Assembly: GCF_000455325.1 (NCBI RefSeq)
Contig: NZ_HG322951.1
Coordinates: 3,002,249-3,063,655, forward strand
Source of the DNA: Mycolicibacterium septicum DSM 44393
GTDB taxonomy: Bacteria > Actinomycetota > Actinomycetes > Mycobacteriales > Mycobacteriaceae
DNA length: 61,407 nucleotides
Reading direction: 5' to 3'
The notes under the pieces are model-generated. The model worked only from the letters and a program-made list of their open reading frames with translations, made no database searches and was not told the origin of the DNA. Shown piece by piece: positions 1 through 7,785 of this stretch. Within the stretch, counting starts at the first letter, position 1, and the number at the start of each line of letters is the position of its first letter. A program made the position numbers and the translations under genes.

Positions 1-246
1 GTGCCCGCCCGGGCCGCCTCGTTGGCCGGTGTCGCGCCGGCGCTGATCACCTGCTCGGAGCTCGATCCGCTGCGCGACGAAGCGCTCGACTATGCGCGTC
101 GGCTGTTGGCCGAGGGCGTTGCCACGGAACTGCATCTCTTTCCCGGGACGTGCCACGGCTTCGATTCGCTGCTTCCGGAGTGTGAGGTCAGCCAACAGCT
201 ATTCGCGCTACAGGGCGCCGCGCTGCGCCGGGCACTGCATGGTTGA
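1..246 (+). CDS. alpha/beta hydrolase (lipase/esterase-like), C-terminal fragment
   Basis: The reading frame is open from the window edge, so only the last 81 residues are present and the true start lies to the left. The segment around SELDPLRDE carries the acid residue, and GTCHGFD near residue 52 carries the catalytic His, as in the last third of hormone-sensitive-lipase-type alpha/beta hydrolases (alpha/beta hydrolase fold 3). The nucleophile elbow GDSAG would be upstream, outside the window. The substrate cannot be predicted. The following 196 bp to the next gene hold no obvious gene or strong promoter. Confidence 0.75.
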   Translation: MPARAASLAGVAPALITCSELDPLRDEALDYARRLLAEGVATELHLFPGTCHGFDSLLPECEVSQQLFALQGAALRRALHG

Positions 247-442
247 GCTGGTAGCTGGGGCATCCGGGCGGCCGCTCGGCGGTGGTTGTGATCGACGTTG
301 TGGGCAATAATGCAGGTCTGTTGCAAGTGAAACTCGCGCGGACAATCGGTACGGCCGGTGCGACGATGGCCTCGGCGGTGCGGCGGCGCACCCGAGGGCA
401 ACCTGGTCGCGTCGGGAGCGAGTGAGCGATTGAGAGGTATTT

Positions 443-1681
443 ATGTCGGCCGACGACGACCGGCTTATGTACTCCGGAGATGCCAAACACGCCAGGGACC
501 CGCTGGCGTACGGCGGGCTTGACGCCCTCTTGGGCGGCCCCGTCGCGGCGCTGCCGACCGGGCGGTCCCGGCACGGCGACGCCAGGGTATCGACGCCACC
601 GATCGTTCTGACCTCGAATTTCGCCGCTCCCCGCGAAGCGGAGATCACCACCAAGCTCCCTGTGGTCCCGGGCCGCCCGATCAGCGGGTCGTCCTCGGCG
701 GGCAGCTGGATCCTGGAACAACCGATCCCGGCGGCCGCCCCCGGCGAACCGCGCGCCATCGACAACCTCTCCCGCGTCGGCGTCCGCTCCTCGGTCAAGA
801 TGCAGCCACGACGCGGCTGGCGACGGGCGGTCTACGTCACCACCCGCCTCAACCTCGGGTTGTCCCGCGACGAACTCTACGAACTGGACCTGTATGCCCG
901 GGTGCGCCGCACGGCCCGAGAGTCCCACCAGATCGGGGTGTTCGGCCTGAAGGGCGGCGTCGGCAAGACCGCCGTCACCGTGGCGCTCGGATCGGTGCTC
1001 AGCGCGGTGCGCGGCGACCGGATCCTCGCCGTCGACGCCGACCCGGCCAGCGGCAATCTGGCCGACCGGGTGGGACGGCAGTCCGCGGCGACGGTGAGCG
1101 ACCTCCTGGCCGCCAAGGACCTGTCGCGGTACAACGATGTCCGGGCCTTCACCAGCATGAACGAGTCCAAGCTCGAGGTGCTGTCCAGCGATGAGTACAG
1201 CGGCGCCAGCCGGGCCTTCAACGACGCTGACTGGAACGCCGCGACCGCCACGGTCTCGAAGCACTACAACCTGGTCCTGGCCGATTGCGCGGCGGACATG
1301 TTCGCCCCCGCGGGCCGCGGCGTGCTGGCGACGGTTTCCGGTGCGGTGATCGTGGCGAGTGCCTCGATCGACGGTGCCCGGCAGGCCGCGGTGACCATGG
1401 ACTGGCTGCGGCACAACGGCTACCAGGATCTGCTGAACCGCTCCTGCGTCGTGGTCAACCACGTCGGCCCGCGCAAACCCAACGTGAACACCGGCGACCT
1501 GGTGCACCAGTTCCAGAAGCATGTGGCCCCGGGCCGGGTGTTCGTGTTGCCGTGGGACAAGCACATCGCCGCGGGCACCGAGATCCATTTCGATCTGTTG
1601 CGACCGGCGTTCCGGCGCCGCACGCTGGAGTTGGCGGCGGCGCTGTCCGACGATTTCGAGGGCGGCGCCGCGCTGGCTTGA
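443..1681 (+). CDS. MinD/ParA-type ATPase, EspI-like
   Basis: 412 residues. The first ~165 residues are low in predicted structure and rich in Pro, Ser and charged residues. They are followed by a deviant Walker A motif (KGGVGKT, about residues 168-175) and the VDADPASGN switch typical of MinD/ParA ATPases. The later segment VVVNHVG and the C-terminal LLRPAFRRR region resemble EspI and related ATPases that accompany type VII secretion loci. No esx, ecc or PE/PPE gene is visible in the window, so this is an orphan copy. ATG at 443 has a GAGAGG ribosome site five bases upstream. ATP binding is well supported. A link to ESX secretion is inferred from family resemblance only. Confidence 0.8.
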   Translation: MSADDDRLMYSGDAKHARDPLAYGGLDALLGGPVAALPTGRSRHGDARVSTPPIVLTSNFAAPREAEITTKLPVVPGRPISGSSSAGSWILEQPIPAAAPGEPRAIDNLSRVGVRSSVKMQPRRGWRRAVYVTTRLNLGLSRDELYELDLYARVRRTARESHQIGVFGLKGGVGKTAVTVALGSVLSAVRGDRILAVDADPASGNLADRVGRQSAATVSDLLAAKDLSRYNDVRAFTSMNESKLEVLSSDEYSGASRAFNDADWNAATATVSKHYNLVLADCAADMFAPAGRGVLATVSGAVIVASASIDGARQAAVTMDWLRHNGYQDLLNRSCVVVNHVGPRKPNVNTGDLVHQFQKHVAPGRVFVLPWDKHIAAGTEIHFDLLRPAFRRRTLELAAALSDDFEGGAALA

Positions 1682-1720
1682 TTCGCGGCTCAGCCGCGGC
1701 CGCTTGATTCGCGGCTCAGC
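1676..1720. repeat. 19-bp direct repeat spanning two convergent stop codons
   Basis: An identical 19-bp segment lies at 1676-1694 and 1702-1720, offset by 26 bp. The first copy contains the stop codon of the ATPase gene. The second overlaps the stop of the convergent SRPBCC gene (1716). A small hairpin (CGCGGC, loop TCA, GCCGCG; 1684-1698) sits within the unit and may act as a weak bidirectional terminator, although no T-tract follows. The arrangement looks like a local tandem duplication. Confidence 0.8.
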
Positions 1721-2189
1721 GCAGCGCCAGCTCCCGACCCACCGCGGCGTGATACTTGTCGATGTTGGCCGGATTGACCACCCGGAACAGCGCGTCCGGC
1801 AGCGGGGAATCCTTGTAGGCCTCGATGGTCATCGTGCGGCTGAACAGGGTGATGTCGTTGCCCGGGCGGGTGAACTGGTACTGCACGGTGATGCGGCCTT
1901 CCATGCCGCCGTTCCCGTCACTGTCGTGGCCGAGCCGGCCCACCGAGTTGAACACCCACATGCGCGGTCGCATGGCGATCGCCAGATGCCAGGTGTAGAT
2001 CTGTGCGCCGTCCGGTCCGGCCTCGGTCCAGGTGTCACCGACCTGCAGCGGCAGCCGCTCCGGTAGTCCGCCGATGTGCGCGCTGCCCGGATACGTCTTC
2101 ACCCAGTTCGCCGGATTGGTGACGAAGTCGTAGACCTCCTCGGCGGATTGGGTGAACGTCGTCTCGGAGCTGGTGGTCACGATGCCCAA
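1716..2189 (-). CDS. SRPBCC (START-like) family protein
   Basis: 157 residues with the polyketide-cyclase/dehydrase (SRPBCC) pattern: an N-terminal TTFTQSAEEVYDFVTNPANW segment, then alternating strands and a C-terminal helix ending near HAAVGRELA. Members bind hydrophobic ligands in a deep pocket, and the ligand cannot be predicted. The start is taken as TTG at 2189 because a GAGGAAGG ribosome site lies about eight bases upstream; GTG at 2180 is the alternative. It is followed on the opposite strand by the ATPase gene (convergent) and preceded by a DUF427 gene on the same strand 46 bp away, probably one transcript. Confidence 0.75.
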   Translation of the reverse strand: MGIVTTSSETTFTQSAEEVYDFVTNPANWVKTYPGSAHIGGLPERLPLQVGDTWTEAGPDGAQIYTWHLAIAMRPRMWVFNSVGRLGHDSDGNGGMEGRITVQYQFTRPGNDITLFSRTMTIEAYKDSPLPDALFRVVNPANIDKYHAAVGRELALR

Positions 2190-2235
2190 TGTCGGTTGCC
2201 TTCCTCGGTGGTGCAGGTTGTCGTGCGATTGCAGG

Positions 2236-2943
2236 TCAGAGTTCGCAGCCGCACGTGGCCGACGTCCCGGACGAGGGGAGTTCGGCGAGCACGTCGACGC
2301 GGGTCGCGTCGAAGCTGAGGAACCCCTGGATGGGCAGGGATTCCGGTGGGGTGTCGGGGTAGCTCCAGGCCACGTCGGCGATCACGGTGTCTCCGGCGAC
2401 CGCCGACCAGTAGGCGGCCGTGCCCTTGTAGTTGCAGTACGACGTGGTCGGGCTGGGTCGTAGCAGATCGGTGCGGACCCGGGCGGGATCCACATAGAGC
2501 CGCGGTTCCAGGGCCGTCTCGAACACGATGACGGTCTCGGCGGTGTCGACCAGGACCGCGTCGCCGGCCGTCACCCGCAGGCCGCGGCGGGTCGGCCGGC
2601 AGTCGACCCGGTGGTAGGGGTTGGGCGGGTAGTGCACCAGCTTGCGTCCCTCTTCGAACCACGCGTCGACGGCATCCCAGGGCACCGCGACATAGCCCGG
2701 TGCCTCGACCACCGGCTCGTGCGGAAGGTCGCCGACCTCATCGCTGCGGAACGCATAGCTGAGCGGGTGACCGGCGCGGTGCACCATCAGGGCGTGCTCG
2801 GTGTCGAGCAGTGCGGAATCGCCTCGGAAGGCCTGGATGCGGCGCGGGTGGGGCTCGATGTAGACCGTGCCATCGGCCAGCGGGGGCGTGAACCAACCGG
2901 CCGGTTGTGTACTCAACGGACCCCGCCCTGCGACGAGACTCAT
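2236..2943 (-). CDS. DUF427 domain-containing protein
   Basis: 235 residues from ATG at 2943, which has a GGAGGT ribosome site; a longer frame reaches 3090 but lacks such a site. Two related halves are visible. The first (about residues 20-110) includes TVYIEPHPRRI. The second (about 120-225) includes CNYKGTAAYWS, a hallmark of DUF427, followed by a segment rich in aromatic and acidic residues ending in SFDATRVDV. DUF427 proteins are small, common in actinobacteria and of uncertain function. It shares its orientation and probably its transcript with the SRPBCC gene downstream. Confidence 0.75.
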   Translation of the reverse strand: MSLVAGRGPLSTQPAGWFTPPLADGTVYIEPHPRRIQAFRGDSALLDTEHALMVHRAGHPLSYAFRSDEVGDLPHEPVVEAPGYVAVPWDAVDAWFEEGRKLVHYPPNPYHRVDCRPTRRGLRVTAGDAVLVDTAETVIVFETALEPRLYVDPARVRTDLLRPSPTTSYCNYKGTAAYWSAVAGDTVIADVAWSYPDTPPESLPIQGFLSFDATRVDVLAELPSSGTSATCGCEL

Positions 2944-3042
2944 TGCAACACCTCCAATTTGGCTGATGGGCCGGGGCCCGGGCGCGTCTGCGGGACGCAT
3001 CGGTGCCGATCGTCCGGCCGACTGATGCGTCAAGATAGAAGC

Positions 3043-3062
3043 TTTACAGATTCTCTTGTAAA
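3043..3062. promoter_or_regulatory. inverted repeat TTTACA-N8-TGTAAA
   Basis: Perfect 6-bp arms at 3043-3048 and 3057-3062 lie in the 209-bp gap between the divergent DUF427 gene and the unknown gene at 3153. The AT-rich symmetry stands out against GC-rich surroundings and suits a dimeric repressor. The arms also resemble a -35 element on either strand, but no convincing -10 at 17 bp follows. The cognate regulator is unknown. Confidence 0.45.
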
Positions 3063-3152
3063 TGTCACGCTGTTGGGTGAGGCGGGCCACACCGCAACAC
3101 CCCCGTCGAGAGTGCCGGCCGATCAGCCCCTTGGACCCGGATTGGATGCCCT

Positions 3153-3746
3153 ATGTCCCCACAGTCAGGAATGTCCGCACAGTTGTCCGAGGTGCGCGGC
3201 GGCGGCGATGCGCTCGCGGTCCCGTTCGCCCGGCCGCGGATCCGTCCCGAGAAGGCTCTGCAGTATGAGCTGAACGTGGTGGCGGACGATGTCGCCGACG
3301 TGGTGTCGGGCATCGGCGGATGGCTGTTCGACCGGGCGATGGCGGGCTGGCGGGTCAGCGTCGCCGCCGACGAGGTCGGAGATGAGCGTGCGCTGGGCAT
3401 CCTCGGGCTCAAAGCCGTTGGCCTGAGCGGGCTGTGGCGATCGGCGGAGGCGGACGCGGTGGTGATGACGGCCATCGGTACCTCCCGCTTCGAGCCCGGT
3501 GACCACGGGCTCACCATGCGCAATCCGGGTGGCGATGTGGTCTTTTTCGGATCGCGGGGCCCAGACGGTCTCGGCCTGCAGATCCAGCCGGCGCGGTACC
3601 GGCCGAGCGCGGCCGCGCTGGCGTTCAAGGCTCACGCGTTGGCGGTGGCCGGGATGGACCCGGCGTCGGCAGACACGGTGGAGACCCTGTTCCGGTGCGG
3701 GCGGTCCGCGGGTCTGCTCGACGCGGACCTGGTTCCGGTGTGTTGA
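3153..3746 (+). CDS. conserved hypothetical protein
   Basis: 197 residues; I do not recognise the family. The protein has no signal peptide or membrane segment and is a mix of helices and strands (for example GDVVFFGSRGPDGLGLQIQPARY), ending with a short Cys residue at the C terminus. The stop codon overlaps the start of the next gene (TGATG), so the two are translationally coupled. Coupling to a TesB-like thioesterase suggests a role in acyl-CoA or lipid metabolism, but this is only context. The start could instead be ATG at 3171. Confidence 0.65.
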   Translation: MSPQSGMSAQLSEVRGGGDALAVPFARPRIRPEKALQYELNVVADDVADVVSGIGGWLFDRAMAGWRVSVAADEVGDERALGILGLKAVGLSGLWRSAEADAVVMTAIGTSRFEPGDHGLTMRNPGGDVVFFGSRGPDGLGLQIQPARYRPSAAALAFKAHALAVAGMDPASADTVETLFRCGRSAGLLDADLVPVC

Positions 3747-4612
3747 TGCCGGCGCGGGCATCGGTCGCGGGCCTGCTCGAGGTGTTCGACGTGACACCCG
3801 CCGGTCCGGATCGATTCGTCGGCGTGACAGGGCCGGCCGGAACCGACGGCAGGCGGGTGGCCAAGGGTGCGCAGGCGCTGGGCCAGGCCATCGTCGCGAC
3901 GGCAAAGCGATTCCCGGACAAGACGATTCGGTCCGCGCACGCGGTCTTCACCCGGCCGGTCGAGATCGACTCCACGGTTGAGCTGGCCGTCAGTGTGGTG
4001 CACGAGGGGCGCTCGACGGCGACCGCGGTGGTCGCCGTCGGTCAGGAGTCACGGCTGTGCGCTACCGTGACCGTGCTGGCCGATGTGCCCACCGACGATG
4101 TGGTCAGCCACCATGCGTTGCGACCCGACGTCGAGACGCCGGACGACGCCCATCCGGCCGGGCGGGCCATGCTCGGCCATGAGTTGCGGCTGGTCGACGT
4201 AGTCGATGTCAACAGTCCCGACGAGGTGGGACCGCCCGAACTCTATGCGTGGCTGCGCTATGACCCGATTCCCGAACGCGACGACCTCGCCAAGGCGTTG
4301 TTGGCGTATTTCACCGGGCAACTCGGTATCTCGACCACGATGCGACCACATCCGGGGGTGGGCACGGCGCAGGCGCACGCCACGGTGTCGACAGCGTTGA
4401 TGTCGACGTCGGTGAGTTTCCACGAGGCCGTGGAGTGGGACGGCTGGCTGCTCTACAGCCATGAGAGCACCGCGGCCGGACAGGGGATGTCATATGTCCG
4501 CGGTCAGGTTCATACCGAGGACGGTGAACTGCTGGCGTCATTCGCCCAGGAAGGGCTGATCCGCCCGATGCGACCGGTGGATACCTCGATCGATGTGCCG
4601 GCCCGGTTGTAG
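3746..4612 (+). CDS. acyl-CoA thioesterase, TesB-like double hotdog
   Basis: 288 residues starting at the ATG embedded in the stop of the upstream gene. The protein shows two hotdog halves. The N-terminal half runs to about residue 110 (with HAVFTRPVEIDSTVELAVSVVHEGRST). The C-terminal half has DWDG-like EAVEWDGWLLYSHES, followed by a strand GMSYVRGQVHTEDGELLASFAQEGLIR that closely matches TesB-type acyl-CoA thioesterases. It would hydrolyse acyl-CoA to free acid and CoA in the cytoplasm. Chain-length preference cannot be read from sequence. Confidence 0.85.
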   Translation: MPARASVAGLLEVFDVTPAGPDRFVGVTGPAGTDGRRVAKGAQALGQAIVATAKRFPDKTIRSAHAVFTRPVEIDSTVELAVSVVHEGRSTATAVVAVGQESRLCATVTVLADVPTDDVVSHHALRPDVETPDDAHPAGRAMLGHELRLVDVVDVNSPDEVGPPELYAWLRYDPIPERDDLAKALLAYFTGQLGISTTMRPHPGVGTAQAHATVSTALMSTSVSFHEAVEWDGWLLYSHESTAAGQGMSYVRGQVHTEDGELLASFAQEGLIRPMRPVDTSIDVPARL

Positions 4613-4634
4613 GGCCGGCATGCGCGATGTGCGG

Positions 4635-4889
4635 CTAGCGAATCCAGCCGCGGCGACGCATCCAGATGTTCCGGGCCACGGCCAGGAAGATGAGCGCCGC
4701 GAACGTGATGAGGAACCAGTTCTCGACGTGTCCGATGTGGTTGCCGTGCATCATGACCAGCAGGAAGATCGCGGACAGAATGCCGCCGATGTGGATCACC
4801 TTGATGTTCAGATCCGACCAGCCCCACGCTGCCGAGGGCACGTCCTCGACGTCGACGCCGTTGCTGCGCTCCACCTCGGTGCTGACCAC
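4635..4889 (-). CDS. DUF2631 small membrane protein (Rv2876-like)
   Basis: 84 residues with a hydrophilic N terminus (about 30 residues) and two hydrophobic helices ([17 protein letters not shown] and [17 protein letters not shown]), ending in a basic tail MRRRGWIR. This matches the DUF2631 family, conserved in mycobacteria. The gene starts at ATG 4889 after a GGAGGAG ribosome site. A 10-bp inverted repeat lies about 50 bp upstream. Function is unknown. Confidence 0.8.
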   Translation of the reverse strand: MVSTEVERSNGVDVEDVPSAAWGWSDLNIKVIHIGGILSAIFLLVMMHGNHIGHVENWFLITFAALIFLAVARNIWMRRRGWIR

Positions 4890-4939
4890 TTTTGCTCCTC
4901 CGGATCGAACTGGCTTCTGGCTTGGCTTGCGGACATTCT

Positions 4940-4964
4940 GGCATACGACGCTGTGTCGTATGCC
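4940..4964. repeat. 10-bp inverted repeat with 5-bp spacer
   Basis: Perfect arms at 4940-4949 (GGCATACGAC) and 4955-4964 lie just after the photolyase stop and upstream of the DUF2631 gene (both on the minus strand). There is no T-run on the minus strand after the dyad, so a terminator is less likely than a repressor operator for the DUF2631 gene or a transcript-stabilising stem. Confidence 0.5.
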
Positions 4965-4976
4965 GGCCGTGGGGGG

Positions 4977-6311
4977 TCAACCCAGGTGTCGGTACCTCCG
5001 CAGCGCCTCCAGTCGCTCCTCGGCGTGGTCGGCGATCGGTTCCGGGTACGACGCCGGCCGGTCGGTACCCAGTTTGTGCACGTCGACGACATCGGCCAAC
5101 TCCGGGACCCAGCGTCGGATGTAATCGCCGTCCGGGTCGAACTTCGCCCCCTGCAGGGCCGGATTGAAAACGCGGAAGTACGGCGCGGCGTCGGTGCCGC
5201 AACCGGCTGCCCACTGCCACCCGTGCTGGTTGTTGGCCACATCGCCGTCCACCAACTGCTCGAGAAACCAGCGCGCACCCCATTGCCAGGGCAGATGCAG
5301 GTCCTTGACCAGGAACGAAGCCACGATCATGCGCACCCGGTTGTGCATGAACCCGGTGGCAGCCAGTTGTCGCATCCCGGCATCGACGATCGGGAATCCG
5401 GTCCGGCCGTCCTTCCAGGCCTCGAACGCCCGCACGGCCGCATCGTCGTCATCGGTTTCGATCGCGTCGAAATCGCGGTTCCAGTTCTGCCACGCACTGT
5501 CGGGCCAGTGGTGCAGCACCGCCGCGTAGAAATCTCGGAAGGCCATCTCCCGCAGATAGACGTCATCGCCGGAGTCGAGGTCAGCCGCCATGGTCCGAGG
5601 GTGGATGGTGCCGAACTTGAGGTGTGCCGACATCCGACTGGTGGAGTCGAGGTCGGGGCGGTCGCGATGGGCCGGGTAGTCGGGCAATCCCTGCTCCACG
5701 AATTCCCGCCACTGCGACCTCGCCGCGCGCTCACCCACATCGAACGTCAGAGTCTCTGTCACAGCAGGAATTTCGATGCGATCGCAGATGCCCGCCGGTG
5801 TATCGGCGGGGTCCATCCAGCGCGCCGATTCGGGTCCGGTATCCGCAGGAGTGCGCCAGCCGTGCCGGCGCCAGGCGCGGAAGAACGGCGTGAACACCCG
5901 GTACGGCGCGCCATCCGGTTTGGTTATCCGGCCGGGCGACACCAGGTAGCCCGATCCCGTTGCGCACAGGGCGGTCTCGCCGAGCGCCGCCTCAACCGCG
6001 TCATCGCGACGCCGCCCGAACGGCGTGTAGTCCTGCGAGATGTGCACCGAGGTGGCGCTGACCGCCCGGGCCAGCGCCGGAATCCGCTGCTCGGGTCGGC
6101 CGCGGGTCACCAGCAGATTTCCGTCGAGGTTGTCGGACAGCTCGCGCAACGCCCGATACAGATATTGCAGGCGACGCGCACCCGAGGATGCTTCCAATCG
6201 CGGATCGAGCACATAGCAGGCGAGTACCTCGCCGTCCCGTTGTGCTGCCTCCAGCAGGGCGGGATGGTCGAAGCAACGCAGGTCTCGCCGAAACCAGAGC
6301 AGGGTGGGCAT
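4977..6311 (-). CDS. phr: deoxyribodipyrimidine photolyase
   Basis: 444 residues, usual length for class I CPD photolyases. The N-terminal photolyase-related Rossmann domain begins PTLLWFRRDLRCFDHPAL. The C-terminal FAD-binding helical domain contains NNQHGWQWAAGCGTDAAPYF, then RVFNP, the FAD-contacting signature, at about residues 365-390. The enzyme uses light and reduced FAD to split cyclobutane pyrimidine dimers in DNA. A cryptochrome-like role cannot be excluded, but motif conservation favours photolyase. It is divergent from the F420-type oxidoreductase gene at 6362, with only 50 bp between starts. Confidence 0.93.
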   Translation of the reverse strand: MPTLLWFRRDLRCFDHPALLEAAQRDGEVLACYVLDPRLEASSGARRLQYLYRALRELSDNLDGNLLVTRGRPEQRIPALARAVSATSVHISQDYTPFGRRRDDAVEAALGETALCATGSGYLVSPGRITKPDGAPYRVFTPFFRAWRRHGWRTPADTGPESARWMDPADTPAGICDRIEIPAVTETLTFDVGERAARSQWREFVEQGLPDYPAHRDRPDLDSTSRMSAHLKFGTIHPRTMAADLDSGDDVYLREMAFRDFYAAVLHHWPDSAWQNWNRDFDAIETDDDDAAVRAFEAWKDGRTGFPIVDAGMRQLAATGFMHNRVRMIVASFLVKDLHLPWQWGARWFLEQLVDGDVANNQHGWQWAAGCGTDAAPYFRVFNPALQGAKFDPDGDYIRRWVPELADVVDVHKLGTDRPASYPEPIADHAEERLEALRRYRHLG

Positions 6312-6361
6312 GTGTCCATGCTGCCTATGAACACACCGGAAAACACGGAGGGGTTTGGTAG

Positions 6362-7231
6362 ATGCAGTTCTGGAGCGGTACGGCCTTCATGGATGTCGCC
6401 GACGCGCTGACGGTGGCGCCGTTACTCGACGAGGCCGGCTACCACGGCATGGTGTGCTCGGACCACATGATCTACCCGCGCGAACTGTCGTCGCCGTATC
6501 CGGATTCGCCGACCGGGAAGCCCCCGTGGGCACCCGAGACCAGCTGGCCGGACTCCTGGGTACTGATCGGGGCGATGGCGGCGCTCACGCATCGGCTGCG
6601 TTTCTCCAACGCTGTGTACGTGGCACCCGCGCGTCCTCTGCTCGAGGTCGCCAAGCAGGTGGCAACGGCCGCGGTGATCTCGGGTGGGCGGGTGTCCCTC
6701 GGTGTCGGTGTCGGCTGGATGCGGGAGGAGTTCGAGCTCATGGGCCAGGATTTCGACACCCGCGGTAAGCGGCTCGACGAGATGATCCCGGCGCTGCGCG
6801 AGATCTGGCGCGGCGGCTGGGTGTCGTACGAGGGGCGCTACTACTCGGTCCCCGAGCTGATGATCGAGCCTCACCCGCCCGAGCCGGTGCCGATCCTGTG
6901 TGGCGGTGAATCCGAGGCGGCGCTGCGACGCGCGGCCCGCTCCTGTGACGGCTGGATCGGCTACGCCTACACCCTGGAACAGGCGACCCCCTACGCCACC
7001 CGGCTGGCCGAACTGCGCCGGGAGTACGGGCGGCAACGCGAGCCGTTCGACATCATCCTGGCCCTGCTCGATCCGCCCTCGCCGGATCTGTACAAGCGGG
7101 CCGAGGATCTCGGCATCACCGCGGTGATGTGCGCGCCCTGGCTGACGGCGCCCAACGGTGCCACCGGCGCCGACCGATTCCGCGGTCCCATCGAGCGCTT
7201 CGCGGAGACCTTCATCGCAAAGGTGGGCTAG
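6362..7231 (+). CDS. LLM-class F420-dependent oxidoreductase (TIGR03619-like)
   Basis: 289 residues of the bacterial luciferase-like TIM barrel. Characteristic blocks are the N-terminal EAGYHGMVCSDH, the glycine-rich GGRVSLGVGVGWMREEFELMGQDFDTRGKRLDE, and a later PILCGGESEAALRRAAR. These are typical of F420-dependent hydride-transfer enzymes common in mycobacteria. The substrate is unknown. The start at 6362 has a strong GGAGGGG ribosome site. It is divergent from phr. Confidence 0.85.
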   Translation: MQFWSGTAFMDVADALTVAPLLDEAGYHGMVCSDHMIYPRELSSPYPDSPTGKPPWAPETSWPDSWVLIGAMAALTHRLRFSNAVYVAPARPLLEVAKQVATAAVISGGRVSLGVGVGWMREEFELMGQDFDTRGKRLDEMIPALREIWRGGWVSYEGRYYSVPELMIEPHPPEPVPILCGGESEAALRRAARSCDGWIGYAYTLEQATPYATRLAELRREYGRQREPFDIILALLDPPSPDLYKRAEDLGITAVMCAPWLTAPNGATGADRFRGPIERFAETFIAKVG

Positions 7232-7256
7232 CACCGCGCATCAAAATGACGCTTGC

Positions 7257-7279
7257 GGTGACATCAAAGTGATGTCACC
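7257..7279. promoter_or_regulatory. perfect palindrome in front of the ribbon-helix-helix gene
   Basis: Ten-base arms at 7257-7266 (GGTGACATCA) and 7270-7279 are perfectly complementary, with a 3-bp AAG spacer, ending 8 bp before the start codon at 7288. The element CATCAAARTGA inside it occurs once more at 7239-7249, 23 bp upstream. The position suggests autoregulation by the downstream ribbon-helix-helix protein. Confidence 0.65.
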
Positions 7280-7287
7280 ATGACAGC

Positions 7288-7764
7288 ATGGATCTGCAGC
7301 CGTATGTCGAGACCGTCCGACACGAACTCGGCGTCGCCGCGGCAGCGGGAGGTGCCGAGGCTGAAGCGTTGGCCCAGCGGCTGACCGCGCCGCTGGAATC
7401 GGCGTTGCGGCTCGCGCTGCTGGAAGCGCTGTCCGAGGCAGCCGAGCAGATCACGCGTGAACTCGCGCCCGGATCCGTGCACGTCCGGCTCAACGGCCGT
7501 GACCCCGAGTTCACCGTCGAGCCCGCCGAGGCCGATGTTCCCGCGACAGCGCCGTCAGTGGACGTCCCCGACGATGACGGCGGCGGAACCTGGCGGGTGT
7601 CCCTGCGACTCCCGGAGAGCCTGCGCGCCGGGGTGGAGGGCGCCGCCCGTCGTGACGGCGTGTCGGTGAACACCTGGCTCGTACGTTCCGCTGCGGCGGC
7701 CCTCGGTGGGGCCGGTCGTCCGAGCCGTGGCGGCGACAAGACCTTCAGCGGCTGGGTCCGCTGA
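7288..7764 (+). CDS. HicB-like ribbon-helix-helix protein
   Basis: 158 residues. The N-terminal ~100 residues are helical and acidic. The C-terminal part (about residues 103-138: WRVSLRLPESLRAGVEGAAR followed by DGVSVNTWLVRSAAAAL) matches the ribbon-helix-helix fold of HicB-type antitoxins and Arc/MetJ repressors. No hicA toxin is adjacent, so it is more likely a repressor than half of a toxin-antitoxin system. The palindrome just upstream is a candidate operator. It is followed 21 bp later by the DUF4097 gene and is probably co-transcribed with it. Confidence 0.8.
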   Translation: MDLQPYVETVRHELGVAAAAGGAEAEALAQRLTAPLESALRLALLEALSEAAEQITRELAPGSVHVRLNGRDPEFTVEPAEADVPATAPSVDVPDDDGGGTWRVSLRLPESLRAGVEGAARRDGVSVNTWLVRSAAAALGGAGRPSRGGDKTFSGWVR

Positions 7765-7785
7765 ACCTGACCGAAGGAGAATCCG

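Noticed and set aside
188..1588. A 466-codon open frame on the minus strand opposite the EspI-like ATPase gene
   Set aside because: It mirrors the codon structure of the plus-strand gene, which has a P-loop and clear family motifs. The minus-strand translation shows no recognisable domain.
7288..7764. HicAB toxin-antitoxin system
   Set aside because: Only the HicB-like ribbon-helix-helix half is present. The neighbouring gene is a DUF4097 protein, not a small HicA dsRBD-like toxin.
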